From assembly GCA_014155875.1 (NCBI GenBank), contig JACEFZ010027095.1, positions 33,501 to 97,500 of the forward strand: 64,000 nt of DNA, read 5' to 3'. Below are positions 34,783 to 45,591 of the stretch, piece by piece. The translations under genes were made by a program, and so were the position numbers. Each line of letters opens with the position of its first letter. Position 1 is the first letter of the stretch. This DNA comes from Cepaea nemoralis. Lineage: Eukaryota; Mollusca; Gastropoda; Stylommatophora; Helicidae. The notes under the pieces are model-generated. The model worked only from the letters and a program-made list of their open reading frames with translations. It had not been told where the DNA came from and ran no database searches.

Positions 34783-37395
34783 ATGGTCGTCGCTAAGAAG
34801 AAAGAATTGCCACAATGTTATAGACGGGCAATTGAGAATATTCTTAAACAAGTGAATCGGTACAACTTTCTAGAAACATACATACCATCTGATGGGAGAT
34901 GCCTTGAAGAGATTAAAACAAGAATAGCTATGGCAAAGGTAGCCAGCCTTTTGCAAGATGGAAAACATACTGACCAATAAAAATATGTCAATGACAACGA
35001 AAAAAAATAGTGCTGGGGTGTTATATGTACTTTTGTGTGAATGTGAAACTTGGACAATGGGCAGACAAGCAGATAACAAAACATCTAATGGCAGTGATAA
35101 TGTGGTTTCTGAGGAAAATGCAATGAATACTATTGACAGACAGAAAAACTAACGAGCAAGATTCACAAGAAGCAATTGAAAAACGTAAACTGATTAGAGA
35201 ATTAGACTTAGACAGTAACACATCTTTGGATGCTGTGACAAAACGGCGATTCATTTGTGCCTTGTCGAGCGATTCTCCACTTTATTCGGCGTCATCCGGG
35301 ACTTTCCCGTCTATAAATAGATCGGGGATAGCCCAGTAGGAATTTTCCATCTGGAAGGTTTGAGAACCACCTGGATTTGGAGGTCCAAGGTGGCTCAGTA
35401 CAACACTAACTTCCCGTGCTGTTAGAACCTAGAATTCCACTGTGGAAAAGAGTTTCACGTGGAGTTGCCACACTTCGTGCAGCACTTCTTTCTCGAGCGC
35501 ATTCGTCCGCACGAGGGCGAAATGTGGCTGGCCCAGCTCATTCACTTTCCATCTCTTGTGTGAGAAGGTACTGCTTTTTGGATAGCAGTGAACCCACTTC
35601 TTCACCCACAACCAAGTTACAGCGGACTGTCATTTCACGACCTGCTGGCGTAAGATAGTCATTGAAGCTGACTGGAAACAATCAACCGGTTCAGGTGTTG
35701 CCTATTAGAACCTGCCTATTACTAAGTTGCCGGAAACCACTACGTGATCCGTGGCGAAGGGTCACCATACCTACTTTACCACGCCTGACTGTGCTACATT
35801 ATGCAAGAGGGAGAATCACCATGCATGACTCATACTAACCACGTGATTCTAGAACCCTGCAACAGCACTAGTGGAACTAGATGGTTTGTTTTTCCATATT
35901 AGACTGTGAATTAAGACTATTTCAGAATATAGTTCATCTACCTGAGCAATCTTGCCGGTGTATAATGAAGGTTGATTTACTACGGAGCTATGATGGCAGG
36001 CTCACTCCAGAGAGACTTACCAAGGTGGGGTAGGCGCAGCTCTGGGAGCTCATCAAGTCCAAATCAAGGTGGTTCCGCCTAAACGTGGGACACACCAGGC
36101 AAAGATTGGCCCAAACCAAAGGGGCTGTAACTACGTTGGCACGAGTGTTGGGTCATGACTAGACCCACACCAGCTTGCGTATTTTCTTACTCGAACTCGA
36201 GGTGGTAGACAGGTAAACTCATCCTGACCTTTACGAACTTTGTATGCTGAATATGAAATAGGTCTTGCTCAATCATTCGAACAACCGAGTCATAGAATTA
36301 GAGACCATGTGTTTTGTTACCAAGCTCAACCATGTTTCAAGATGTGTGCAGGACTCTGAGGGAGTCTGAACATGCGACTGTGTAGTGAATAGTGAACTCA
36401 GTTACCGGAACATTGGTGTTTTTCTAGTGACTGTGTTGACTTGTTGCAGTGCTGATTCATTACCCAATCAAGGTTTATACAATTCTACTATGGAACATTA
36501 GGTTGGTCATGTGTTACGGTCTAGAGAAATCTAGAGATCAACTGGGGTCGCCTCAAGGAAGAGGGTCTCCATACCAGGCTATACTTTGATAACTGTGAAA
36601 GTTGGTCACAGCGATTCAGTGGGACAGAGCAGAGAAGTTCATCCAGCAGTCGGTGATCCGAAGAGGTAGTTCCTCTGACATCTGATCTTAGCTCTGGGGA
36701 CGGAGTGGTCCCCAAAGGTTCCAGTCATCCTTCTGGAAGAGAGCCGGGTGAGTGTCGGACCGACAGGACGGATCATCTGTCTCAAACCTGCACGTCAGCC
36801 TAGTGATGACACACGAAGCACCTCTATCTCTGATTCTGTCTCTAACCTATCTTCTGCTACTGTAAATAGTTTATACTATCAGGGTGTTCATATCCTACCT
36901 ATTGTCTTTAGGGTAGAATAAACTTTGTTGTTGTTGACTGATTCTTTGTACAGTGATTGAGTGTGGTCTCGGACGATACCTCAGGGTTCATTGTCCCAAG
37001 GGAGAAGGTAGAGAGTGGGGGTCTAGAATCTGGAAGGGGCTTGTAGACTTATTTATACCATTTGAGGGCAACCACAGGGGTAAACAGTGTATCTGCCCAT
37101 CCAACCCCTGGGGTTAGAATACACGGGAGTGCTTAGGACCCCTTGGGCTTGGTTAACTCTCAATACCCAAGGCAAACCTGTCACAGATGCATTATGAGAA
37201 CAAATTAACTAGAGAACTTGATGACAGCTGGCAAAATTGAGATTAAAAGAACAAGGGGAAGCAGAAAAGTAAATATATGGATTGGTTGTCCACATGGCAT
37301 GGTCTAGAAAAGAACACAGAGCTGATCAACGACTCAGGTGGTCGTGTGAGATGGCTATACACGACCGTGCACGCTTATCGGCATGGCATATAATG
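34783..37395 (+). mobile_element. RTE-like LINE tail interrupted by a solo LTR
   Basis: 34783-35233 encodes KELPQCYRRAIENILKQVNR, then LEEIKTRIAMAKVA, and (shifted) CECETWTMGRQAD. Continuity resumes at 37186-37395, ending CGGCATGGCATATAATGATG. The intact order is seen in the copy at 62865-63525. The LTR between is listed separately. Confidence 0.8.
35234..37185 (+). mobile_element. Solo LTR (~1.95 kb) with 5-bp TSD
   Basis: Starts TGTGACA and ends TGTCACA, a perfect 7-bp terminal inverted repeat with TG...CA ends. It is flanked by GATGC at 35229-35233 and 37186-37190. The paralogous copy at 63316 lacks the insert and shows one target copy, an in-window empty site. Internal signals are TATAAATA at 35312-35319 and AATAAA at 36917-36922, consistent with U3/R of an LTR. 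No pol or gag homology and no second internal LTR start were seen, so a solo LTR is more likely than a complete element. Orientation follows the TATA and AATAAA order. Confidence 0.87.
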
Positions 37396-37449
37396 ATGAT
37401 GATATTTCTACCCAGAGCTATCACTTCTCTCAATCCTTCACCTAGGGCA

Positions 37450-37665
37450 TAGCCGCCAGGTCGGCACTAAAAGAAATATAACCAGAGGCACTCATTGGCA
37501 CTGATATGTATATAAATCCAGAAGCACTGATATGCATTAAGTTAGCAATAAGTTCAGCAGCACTGTTCGGCATAGAAATAACAATACATTCAGAGCCACT
37601 GATCGGTATAGAAATAACAATACAATCAGAGTCGCTATCGATATAGAGATAGCAATATATTCACA
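37450..37665. repeat. ~36-bp minisatellite, left part
   Basis: Units approximate CACTGATCGGTATAGAAATA followed by ACAATACATTCAGAGC, degenerate. The repeat resumes at 38615-38745 after a LINE insertion. Confidence 0.8.
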
Positions 37666-37669
37666 CATT

Positions 37670-38610
37670 CAATCTGGCTCTAGAGAAAGTTGTAAGGTAG
37701 GTAAAGGAGGACTGTGATATTGGAGGAACATCCAAGTTGCTTGGTTATGCAGATGATATAGATATTATATGGGAAAATGAACAAAAGACATTGGAAATAT
37801 TGACTTACTTAAAGGAAAAAGCCCAACAGATGGGGCTGGTTATCAACAAAGATAAGACAGAATATATGGTAATTTCAAGAGAAGGAAAGGCTAAACACTA
37901 TGGCCACATACAAATAGATAATATGACCATTAAAAGAACGGAAACATAGAGATACCTGGGTACAAACATCAACTGCTCCAACATCATAAGGAAAGAAATA
38001 ACTAGAATCAATTCTGGAAATAAGATATACTATGCACTACAACATCTACTAAAATCAAATGCACTATGTTGTATGACTCTGAAACCTGGAGTACAACGAA
38101 AGGAGACGAGGCCTTGTTACAAACCTATGAGAACAAAGTTTTAAGACTCATCTTTGGACCTATTAGGGATACACAAAGTGGAGAGTGGAAAAGAAGAAGT
38201 AACAAAGACATTTGTGTTCTGTTTAAGTCCACCGCTAATCACTCGTATCATGAAGGCTAATAGACTACAATGGCTGGGGCATATAGAAAAAATGGAAGAT
38301 AATAGGGAAACAAAACTCGCTTACACTCAGGAAATAGATGACCATAGACCCCGAGGTAGACCAAGAAGACGGTGGAGAGATAATATACATACAGACCTAC
38401 AAGCACTTGGAATTACCGACTGGCAAGAGAAGGTCAACCAGAGAGACGAATGAAGGCGGATTGTATCTGCAGCAAAGAACCTCAATGGCTCGGAACGCTG
38501 AAGAAGAAGAAGAAGAAGAAGAAGAAGAAGAAGAAGAAGAAGAAGAAGAAGAAGAAGAAGAAGAAGAAGAAGAAGAAGAAGAAGAAGAAGAAGAAGAAGA
38601 AGAAGAAGAA
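37670..38610 (+). mobile_element. LINE (second family), RT end to 3' (GAA)n tail
   Basis: 37737-37949 encodes LLGYADDIDIIWENEQKTLE and then MGLVINKDKTEYMVISREG (YADD box and following region). After a stop the frame continues with YLGTNIN, and after a shift LLGIHKV. Then come RIMKANRLQWLGHIEKMED, RPRGRPRRRWRDNIHTDLQA and DWQEKVNQRD. The 3' tail is (GAA)n at 38502-38610. A related tail is at 19795-19965, and the start of a duplicate is at 63830-64000. Stops and shifts show it is dead. Confidence 0.85.
38502..38610. repeat. (GAA)n microsatellite, LINE tail
   Basis: About 36 GAA triplets. They produce poly-Glu, poly-Lys and poly-Ser frames in translation that are not genes. Confidence 0.97.
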
Positions 38611-38614
38611 TACA

Positions 38615-38745
38615 TTAAGAGACGCTGATCGATATAAAAATAGCAATACGTTTAGAGACACGGATCAACATATAAATAGCAATAAATTCAAAGGAACTAA
38701 TCGGTACTAATGTAAACATATTGAGAGGCACTGACTGCACTGAGA
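38615..38745. repeat. ~36-bp minisatellite, right part
   Basis: Units such as GACGCTGATCGATATAAAAA followed by TAGCAATACGTTTAGAG continue the array seen at 37450-37665. Confidence 0.7.
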
Positions 38746-38826
38746 CAAAAACATAAAGCTGTTATTGAAGGACGAAGAAAGCACACTGTCAACGAGAGTT
38801 TCAAACTTTTCTCGAGTCGAGAAGGA

Positions 38827-39984
38827 TTAGGTAGAGGAAGCAAAATACTTAAATATGTATATTGACGCCATTTTTATTATTTTCCGAAGAGCAAAAAGAT
38901 TTACAAAAGTAATTTTGTATTTTGAACTCATTTTCAGATACAGAAAAATATTAATGCTCGAGTTGAGATTCTCAAACAGAAGAGCAAACGACCAACACAA
39001 CTCATATATGATGACATATTTTCTGCCACGATTAAATTCTGGTTCTAAGAAACCCACTACAGACAATACGACAGACGGTGTATAGCATGCAAGTAAGATA
39101 ACAGCAATCAACACAATCATAGTTAGCGTAGTTCTGTCTCTGTTAGACAAGGCCTCTGATTTTTTCTGTTGAACATTCACTGATCTCCGCCAGGCAGATT
39201 TTTCTCTCAGTGTCCAAGTTAAGATTGATGTGAAAACAACAGTTGCTGTTACTGACACCATTCCCAAAAAAGCGTTTATAAAGGAAGCTGTTATTACTAT
39301 TTCTTCGCTATTGTGTGGAGTAAATGAACCGAGGAGAGTTTTGTTGAGCTCCGGATAAAATTTCCAGCCCATATAATTGGAAGTGTACAAGGGAATTGAT
39401 GGTATTATAGTAGCTATGTAAATACACACAATAATTGTTGTTGCTCGCTTGATTGTAATTATTTGTGTGATCGTCATTGGGAAAACAACACATAAACATC
39501 TCTCTGCTGTGATGTAGACAGTGATGTAACAGCTCACCCTAGAAAACGTCTCATGGGGCAAGCCTCCAGTCGAATGCATGACATCTTCGTATATTATAGG
39601 TAACCCGACATAAGGAGACAATTTCACAATGATCATCCACAGTTGCGTTAACATATTCGAGAAGTCAGCAAACGCTAAAGCGAATAAACTAATGTTAACG
39701 GTAGTGTTTAAACCTTGTCGACAAAACACAACTAAATTAACGATATTAGCGAAAACTCCAAAGAAACTAATAAATCCGCACATATAAAACACGATATTTG
39801 TTAAAATGATTATTTGTTGATAATATTCTGCATAAAATAACATCGATAGAGTGTTTCCATTTTCTTGCTTTCCTGAAGATTCATTCACAGGGCCCATGGA
39901 CATTTCCATTCCTGAGCTTACTGAAATATTCAAATAGATCCAGCTTTGAATATTGTATCTGTTATAACAGATGTTAAAAAGCAA
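38827..39984 (-). CDS. Class A GPCR, gastropod chemosensory-receptor-like
   Basis: A 385-residue uninterrupted frame without introns, predicted as a plasma-membrane seven-helix receptor. Hydrophobic segments lie at about 58-87, 97-120, 144-168, 181-200, 228-258, 286-311 and 325-350. Family marks include ANIVNLV in helix 1, LAFAD in helix 2, AERCLCVVFP in place of DRY at the end of helix 3, ACYTP (CWxP-like) in helix 6 and NSSINIFLYL in place of NPxxY in helix 7. A basic third loop follows helix 5. The N-terminus has possible N-glycosylation at NESS. The first Met is used here; Met26, Met28 or Met30 are equally possible starts and would shorten the tail. The ERC and NSSINIFLY style recalls the rhodopsin-like chemosensory receptors of Aplysia and relatives, usually single-exon genes. 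Ligand and G protein cannot be inferred. It is flanked by repeats and LINEs on both sides. Confidence 0.85.
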   Translation of the reverse strand: MLFNICYNRYNIQSWIYLNISVSSGMEMSMGPVNESSGKQENGNTLSMLFYAEYYQQIIILTNIVFYMCGFISFFGVFANIVNLVVFCRQGLNTTVNISLFALAFADFSNMLTQLWMIIVKLSPYVGLPIIYEDVMHSTGGLPHETFSRVSCYITVYITAERCLCVVFPMTITQIITIKRATTIIVCIYIATIIPSIPLYTSNYMGWKFYPELNKTLLGSFTPHNSEEIVITASFINAFLGMVSVTATVVFTSILTWTLREKSAWRRSVNVQQKKSEALSNRDRTTLTMIVLIAVILLACYTPSVVLSVVGFLEPEFNRGRKYVIIYELCWSFALLFENLNSSINIFLYLKMSSKYKITFVNLFALRKIIKMASIYIFKYFASST

Positions 39985-40021
39985 TAGATATAATACCAGT
40001 TAGTTTGAACACATTCGAACA

Positions 40022-41200
40022 CTATAATTTCCATCTAATATTCTGGGACGCAGAGGTGTTTCCAAGGCACCAGGGCCGGGATCTATACTGGCCAAGACCT
40101 GCTGACACGTCCACGCCGTGCGTCCTGGGCAACAGGTCCCTTCGGGGACCTGGCTAACATCAGTAGGATCGATGATTCCTCCGAAGACGGAGAGTATCTG
40201 CCTGCACGGCGAGGAACCACCAGTCTGCACACCAATAAGCCAGACATGGGACAACGGATACTCACGCAAACCTCAGGTCCGGTATGACATCACATTGATG
40301 TTGGACAACAGGATGTATTTATCCGACATACAGGACTTCACGCTGGAGTTCACAGCCAGCGAAAGCAAGCAAGCAAGCAAGCATCTAATATTCTGGAGGA
40401 CGAAACATCAATAACATTAGATATGCAGATGATACAGTATTGATTGCAGACAATGAGCAGGATCTGCAACAATTAGTAGATGCGGTTGTTGCACACAGTG
40501 AACTACTGGGATTAGAATTAAAGTGTAAAAAGACACAGATTATGGTCGTCACTAGGTTGAACGAAATACTACAATGTAATATACAAGTAAATGGGAATAT
40601 TCGTCAACAAGTGAATCGGTACAATTATCTCGGAACAGTCATAACATCTGATGGGAGATGCCTTGTAGAGATTAGAACAAGAATCGCCATGGCGAAAGTA
40701 GCCTTTAGCAAGATGAAAAACATACTGACCAATAAAAAGATGTCAACTGAAACGAGAAAAAGAGTGTTGAGGTGCTACATAGAGCCTGTTCTTTTGTATA
40801 GATGTGAAACTTGGACAATGAGCAGTCAAGCTGAAAAACATCTGATGGCTGCAGAAATGTGGTTTCTGAGGAAAATGCAAAGAATACCATGGACAGACAG
40901 AAAAACCAATGACCAAGTACTACAGGAGACAAATGAAAATCGTAAACTGATTAGAGAAATTAGACGTAGACAGTCAAAATTTTTTGGACATGTTATGAGA
41001 AGAAATGGATTGGAGAACTTAGTGACAACTGGCAAGATCGAAGGGAACAGACCAAGGGGAAGACCGAGAAGTAAATACCTGGATGGCTTGACCACATGGC
41101 ATGGTCGAGACAGGAACACTGAGCTGATCCACGACTCTGGTGATCGAGTGAAATGGCGAGTCATGACCGCCCACGCTTTCCGGCATGGCACATGATTGAT
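40022..41200 (+). mobile_element. RTE-like LINE, 5'-truncated, with internal insertion
   Basis: After a 335-bp insertion the element reads INNIRYADDTVLIADNEQDL. A long open frame from 40440 to 41195 follows with NYLGTVITSDGRCLVEIRTR, ETWTMSSQAEKHLMAAEMWF, RIPWTDRKTNDQV, NLVTTGKIEGNRPRGRPRSK and ELIHDSGDRVKWRVM. The 3' end is CGGCATGGCACATGATTGATTAATTGATT. The last 250 codons are intact, the best-preserved copy of this region in the window. Confidence 0.88.
40047..40381 (+). mobile_element. Unidentified 335-bp retroposed element with (AAGC)n tail
   Basis: Flanked by a perfect 15-bp direct repeat CATCTAATATTCTGG at 40032-40046 and 40382-40396. It ends in GAAAGCAAGCAAGCAAGCAAG. GC-rich compared with its surroundings, it has no convincing A/B boxes. 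The flanks rejoin into RTE-like LINE sequence. It is most likely a 5'-truncated LINE 3' end or a SINE of unknown family. Confidence 0.85.
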
Positions 41201-41439
41201 TAATTGATTCTGGACCCAAGGAAATCATTTCCAATAAGATAATAGTCTCAAATATAATAGTAACACATATAAATGCTGCTGCAATGCACTGTCCTATAGT
41301 ATGATGATTTCTTCTTCCTCTTCATTCCTCTTTCGAGGAGGGTGTATCACACCCAGTTATGCACCTCACAGTCAGTGTGTCCGACTTTGGCATGCATTTG
41401 TGTTGAGTTGAGTCAAGAACCGACATCATTGCACTCATG

Positions 41440-42285
41440 GTATTCCTATAAGTGCTCAATCATTATTTTTAACAGCCAGCGTAGAGTTCCAATACTAATG
41501 GTGCCCTTAACTGCACCCAGAGAATGAAGCAGGAGGTGTTCATTGTCCCCAGCTACCTTGAGGTATAACCTTGCCTGCAACACTTTGCGTCTGTCCGCAA
41601 TGGTCGGCAACGCCAGGATGTATCGCATACACACTATCAGGGTGTCCCTTGTACACGCCAGAATCAACCTCATGGCTTTGTTCTGCTTGTGCTCTAGTTT
41701 CACTTGTTGACTCTTTGAGACAGTGAGCATTCCTAGTCCATACTCTACCACTGAAATGATCAAGTGCTGAAAAAGTGTGAATAACATTTTCTGTTCCATG
41801 TCCCGTGCTGCCATACTCTTCAGAGCTTGAGCTCCTTCTGACATTTTGTAACCACCACTTCAACATGATACCTAAAGGCAGGCTTCTATCAACAGTGATT
41901 CCCAGGTACTTCAGTCTGCTTTCTCTACTCACAGGTCTACCATTTATTGTGAGGCTTTGGAGGTCAGCTTTAACAATCCTATTGTCCAGAGAGCACCGCA
42001 AGACAGATGCTTTTTCTGTGTTAATGACAGCATTCATCTCTGTATAGTAATCCATCAGTTTGTCCACTGTCGCCTGCAGCTCCTGAGCTGTTTGATTTCT
42101 ATCCCTCCCCTGCCTGTATGCGAGAACATCATCTGTAAATGTTAGTATCCTTCCAGCCCAAGGTGCTTCGAGACTTGCAATCTTGCTCATGTACACAATG
42201 AAAAGCACAGGTGATATTGCTGACCTCTGTGGTAGTCCGGGGTGAAAAGTTCCAGTCAAAATTATAGGCATTCAAAGACACGTAT
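41440..42285 (-). mobile_element. RNase-H-bearing LINE: RT end with RNase H deleted
   Basis: Minus strand: TGTFHPGLPQRSAISPVLFI, ILTFTDDVLAYRQGRDRNQT (YADD-box equivalent FTDD) and LKYLGITVDRSL. After a shift come MLFTLFQHLIISVVEYGLGM, LACTRDTLIVCMRYILALPT and ARLYLKVAGDNEHLLLHSLGA. The next residues, VKGTISIGTLRWLLKIMIEH, correspond to the end of the protein after RNase H in related copies (28808 and 45820). The whole RNase H domain is therefore missing between LHSLGA and VKGT. The left limit near 42285 is a 5' truncation. Confidence 0.82.
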
Positions 42286-42289
42286 CTGA

Positions 42290-44079
42290 CGTCCTATGAG
42301 CAGAGTAGGGACAAGAACCAAAAACAAAAGACTTTCAGGCAAAGTAATGGAACCACAGAGAAATGACAAGCAGAGGAAGGGAAGGGCATATAAATGACAT
42401 CCAGAAGAATGGAAAAGAACATACGTGACAGCCACAAGATAAGAAAAGAACAGAAATGACAGGTAGATGAAAGGAAAGACACAGAAATGACAAGCAGGGA
42501 AGTGGCAAGACCATAATATGCCAGGTATTGGTGCGACAAGACCTAGGCAAAACAGAAAACACATCCCATAAGTAGCCGTTGATATTACGTGGCACGATAC
42601 ACAAGACCAGAGGCGACTAACTCACTATACTCCTGTCCTAGGTCGATCTCTATTATTCTTTTTATTTATTGATTGCAGTTAGAGGACTTTCTAGTTGAAT
42701 CGATCCTTTGAACCGTCACAATTATTTACACAACCTAGGAAAAGCAAATTGTATCACTTGTGATTTCAGTGAAAGCTACGTAAGTGGGTTGTCTGTTTAT
42801 ATTTACACCATCATAAGCAAATCAGGCACACATAACAACATAAACATCAGCTTTCAAGTTTCACATTTTCATATTTCTAAAGAGCTGATTGATTAAATGT
42901 CACCAAAGATAATTCCAGGACGGTCGTCAAATATGTCTTGTTCTAAAGCCGCAACTTTGCATCGTGATAGACACATTTTGTGTGGAGACAATCATGAGTT
43001 TGATATATGGAAAGTATAGCTTAAGGCAACGAATACTGACGAATGTTAACAGATAATAGTGACAACTGACACAAGCATAGTAGAATACAAGTCTACTTAG
43101 CCGCCGTGCCTGAAGAATTAAACGGAAAATACTATTGATGCTCGAAACAGACAACCACGACAACTGTCACAAATGTGGTCAAGTATACTTTCTATTGATG
43201 CTGATAGACATAAATCACACAGACTTTTTATACGATTCAATCAACATAAAATTTAGATTTAAGAATACCCTGCAACTGAGTATAGTTGAAATAAATATAA
43301 CTCCTTTCTTTGTCGTATTAACAACGATATTGATCGGCTTGCAACTGTTTGTTTCGACGCAACGACATTCGCTCTGTTCGGTAGACACTTCATTATTCAA
43401 CTTCTGCGACATTGTGTCTTCAGTCTGGTATTGTTACTATCTCTCGCAGTTTGCAGTGACAGTCTGTAGCCAGTACCAACGCATGGAGGTAGAGCTGGTT
43501 CTGTACCAGAGGGCTAGTTGGTTCTGAGACAGTCACATCTCTGACTGCAGTCATTGCTTTTGCTACGTCTTCGAGTGATAGTGAATTGACTTTGCAGGAC
43601 GACAGCGCCACTTCATTGACGGACTAACTTCATGATGCTCACACGAATGTGCAGCTGGTATTCCTTTCTCCGTCTTGGAGAAGTTGATAATAAATATAAT
43701 AATTTGTAAATAAGTACATCAGTATATATTAATAACATACGCAATAAGAATTCAAAACGTATGTACATACAAATAACACAACTCATATCGAAAACATCAC
43801 AACAACCACTACCCCCCATCACCATTAACAACAAATACATGCGCATACAATATATCAAACGTCCTATAACTAGCATCTTACCGTCTTGACAGACGATAGT
43901 TTGTTGCAATGTGCTTTAAAAACAAAGACATAATAACCTCTCCTTAGCAGTCAAGGTTTACACGCTGCCAAGAGAAGGATCATGAATGGATCAGGAAGAA
44001 GATACCATCAGAGAAGTGTCCACACTTGAGAAGATTGGCAGAGGCAAGGAGTGTATAAGGTACCGAATAGAAATTCAGA
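42290..44079. other. No recognised gene
   Basis: 42290-42530 holds a degenerate repeat around GAAATGACAAGCAGGGAA. The rest is AT-rich. A 130-codon frame at 43135-43527 on the plus strand shows no domain. A GAATTGACTTTGCAGGACG stretch at 43583 resembles a splice site, but no adjoining exon is recognisable. Confidence 0.4.
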
Positions 44080-44650
44080 TACTATGGAGAAGAAATGTAT
44101 GTTAATGAGGAAAACTTGGAGGTGGGGAAAAATTTCGAATATCTTGGGTCAGTGATTACCAACAATGGTGACACAATGATATAAAATAAAAGAAGAATAT
44201 CCATTGCTCTTCAAAGACTAAAACAACTGAATAAATTATGGAGTAGGACAGATAGACCTACAAAAATTATATTTTTAAGAGCATGCATCTTTCCCATTGC
44301 AAAATACGCATGTGGGACCTGGACATTTACTAGACATACTTCAAGAGCTGAATATTGAAGAAGGTTGGCTATTAAAGACGATAAAACAAAGAAAATTGAA
44401 ATATTTTGGTCACTTGAAAAGTTATGAAAGTTTGGAGAGAATAATAATGGAGGGGTATATACCGTATATGCCTATGAAGAGAGGAAGAGGAAGGCCAAAG
44501 AGAAGATGGGTGCAGGATGTGGCGGATGATCTCCAGATGGAAGTATCGAACGTGGGACATCTTGCTTATGATCGAGAAGTTTTCCAGAAGGTTGTTATGG
44601 GAGCGATGTTCTGCAATAGACATGCCACTGAATGAATGAATGAATGAATG
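44080..44650 (+). mobile_element. LINE C-terminal region with (GAAT)n tail
   Basis: Encodes EENLEVGKNFEYLGSVITNN and then RRISIALQRLKQLNKLW, and after a shift ACIFPIAKYACGTWTF. From 44380 it reads RKLKYFGHLKSYESLERIIM, KRGRGRPKRRWVQDVADDLQ and then VSNVGHL. It ends in (GAAT)n at 44631-44650. It belongs to the same broad group as 27921-28530. The last 85 bp also occur, inverted, at 48060-48142. Confidence 0.75.
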
Positions 44651-45305
44651 TGGGGTTATAATCACACTAGGCCATGAATGTAAAGAGTGGCCACTGGGCG
44701 CTACGGAAGCTGAAATTCAGCAATTAATTCATGACTACTCTCGTCTTGGTAATGTGATTATCTATACTGGTGGCTCTGTGTTAAGAGGCAAACTAAAAGT
44801 GTCTGAAGATTCATAGCACATTAAATTGGCCGATGTCTAGTAAGGGCACGCTCCGTGGCGAAGGATTTACGGACACAGTTCGTAATCCCGCATACCCGCG
44901 TTCAAAACACATCTGTGGGCGATTTGGCAGCAGACCACCTTACGTTGGTTTTATTATGAAATGGTACGGTTGCCGATCGTTCAGAAATCAATGGCAAACT
45001 ACTGAACGTAACTTGACCAGGAATGACGAACAGCCAAAAATGCTGGGGTTGACTGCTACGTCCTGTAAAGGATATGCAACTAGTAAAGGAGAGCTTGGCA
45101 TATTACACCACAATCTCAAGTCTGAGAATGGAGGTAGAGGAGGTTACTGCAGCTTTCCGCTGTGTCGAGAACAATCTGTATACGCATAATGTGATTGTAA
45201 CTGACTCACAAAGCATGCTGGCACAGGTGAAGACTGGCATGCTTCGTACAGAATAACTTGCATCGATTCAGAGGTCGCAGGTTGTGAGCATTCGCAGGAT
45301 CTTTT
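44566..45305 (+). repeat. Inverted duplication, arm 1
   Basis: Matches the reverse complement of 47387-48148. The shared block is a LINE tail end, (GAAT)n, an RNase H fragment and a family B SINE inside the RNase H. The arms are separated by about 2.1 kb. Confidence 0.9.
44847..45079 (+). mobile_element. SINE family B inside an RNase H domain
   Basis: Flanked by CTAGTAAGGG (44837-44846) and CTAGTAAAGG (45080-45089), a 10-bp duplication with one change. The head CACGCTCCGTGGCGAAGGAT is diverged. The core reads CAGAAATCAATGGCAAACTA, and the tail CTGCTACGTCCTGTAAAGGA. The same insertion is present in arm 2. Confidence 0.88.
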
Positions 45306-45320
45306 CTCTGGGACACCTTG

Positions 45321-45454
45321 GTGTGATTGAAAATTAACAGTCAGTCAGATTTACTGGTGCCGCATCATTAAGATGTGATAAGATGCGGTGTGATTGAAAA
45401 TGAACAGGCAGTCAGATTTACTGGTGCCGCATCATTAAGATGTGATATGATGCA
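45321..45454. repeat. 67-bp tandem duplication
   Basis: GTGTGATTGAAAAT(T/G)AACAG and the following GATTTACTGGTGCCGCATCA occur twice with period 67. Because 67 is not a multiple of three it shifts the LINE frame. Confidence 0.92.
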
Positions 45455-45591
45455 TGATAAGGCAGATGTGGTGAAGGGCTTCTAGTCGAATGTGATTAAT
45501 GCAGAAGAACAGATGGACTATCATGGACTAGAGAGAATGAAACAGCAGGGGGTGATCAGAGGATCTGTTCGACAGTCGTCACTCAGAGTTA

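Larger units (their letters stand above)
33758..37866 (+). repeat. Segmental repeat, copy A (interrupted by an LTR)
   Basis: From CAGTATCTGCATCAAAAAAT at 33758 the sequence matches 61820-64000 in order. The match covers a non-coding part, a family B SINE, an RTE-like LINE tail, a 36-bp minisatellite and the start of another LINE. Excluding the LTR and one target copy, copy A is about 2.15 kb against about 2.18 kb in copy B. Agreement is high by eye, with scattered substitutions and small indels. Confidence 0.92.

Noticed and set aside
38502..38610. Poly-Glu/poly-Lys protein
   Set aside because: It is the (GAA)n tail of a LINE.
43135..43527. 130-residue frame on the plus strand
   Set aside because: No recognisable domain or conserved motif, and AT-rich composition; it may be a chance frame.
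43420..43611. Possible exon on the minus strand (VNSLSLEDVAKAMTAV...)
   Set aside because: Composition looks protein-like, but no homology was recognised and no partner exon was found.
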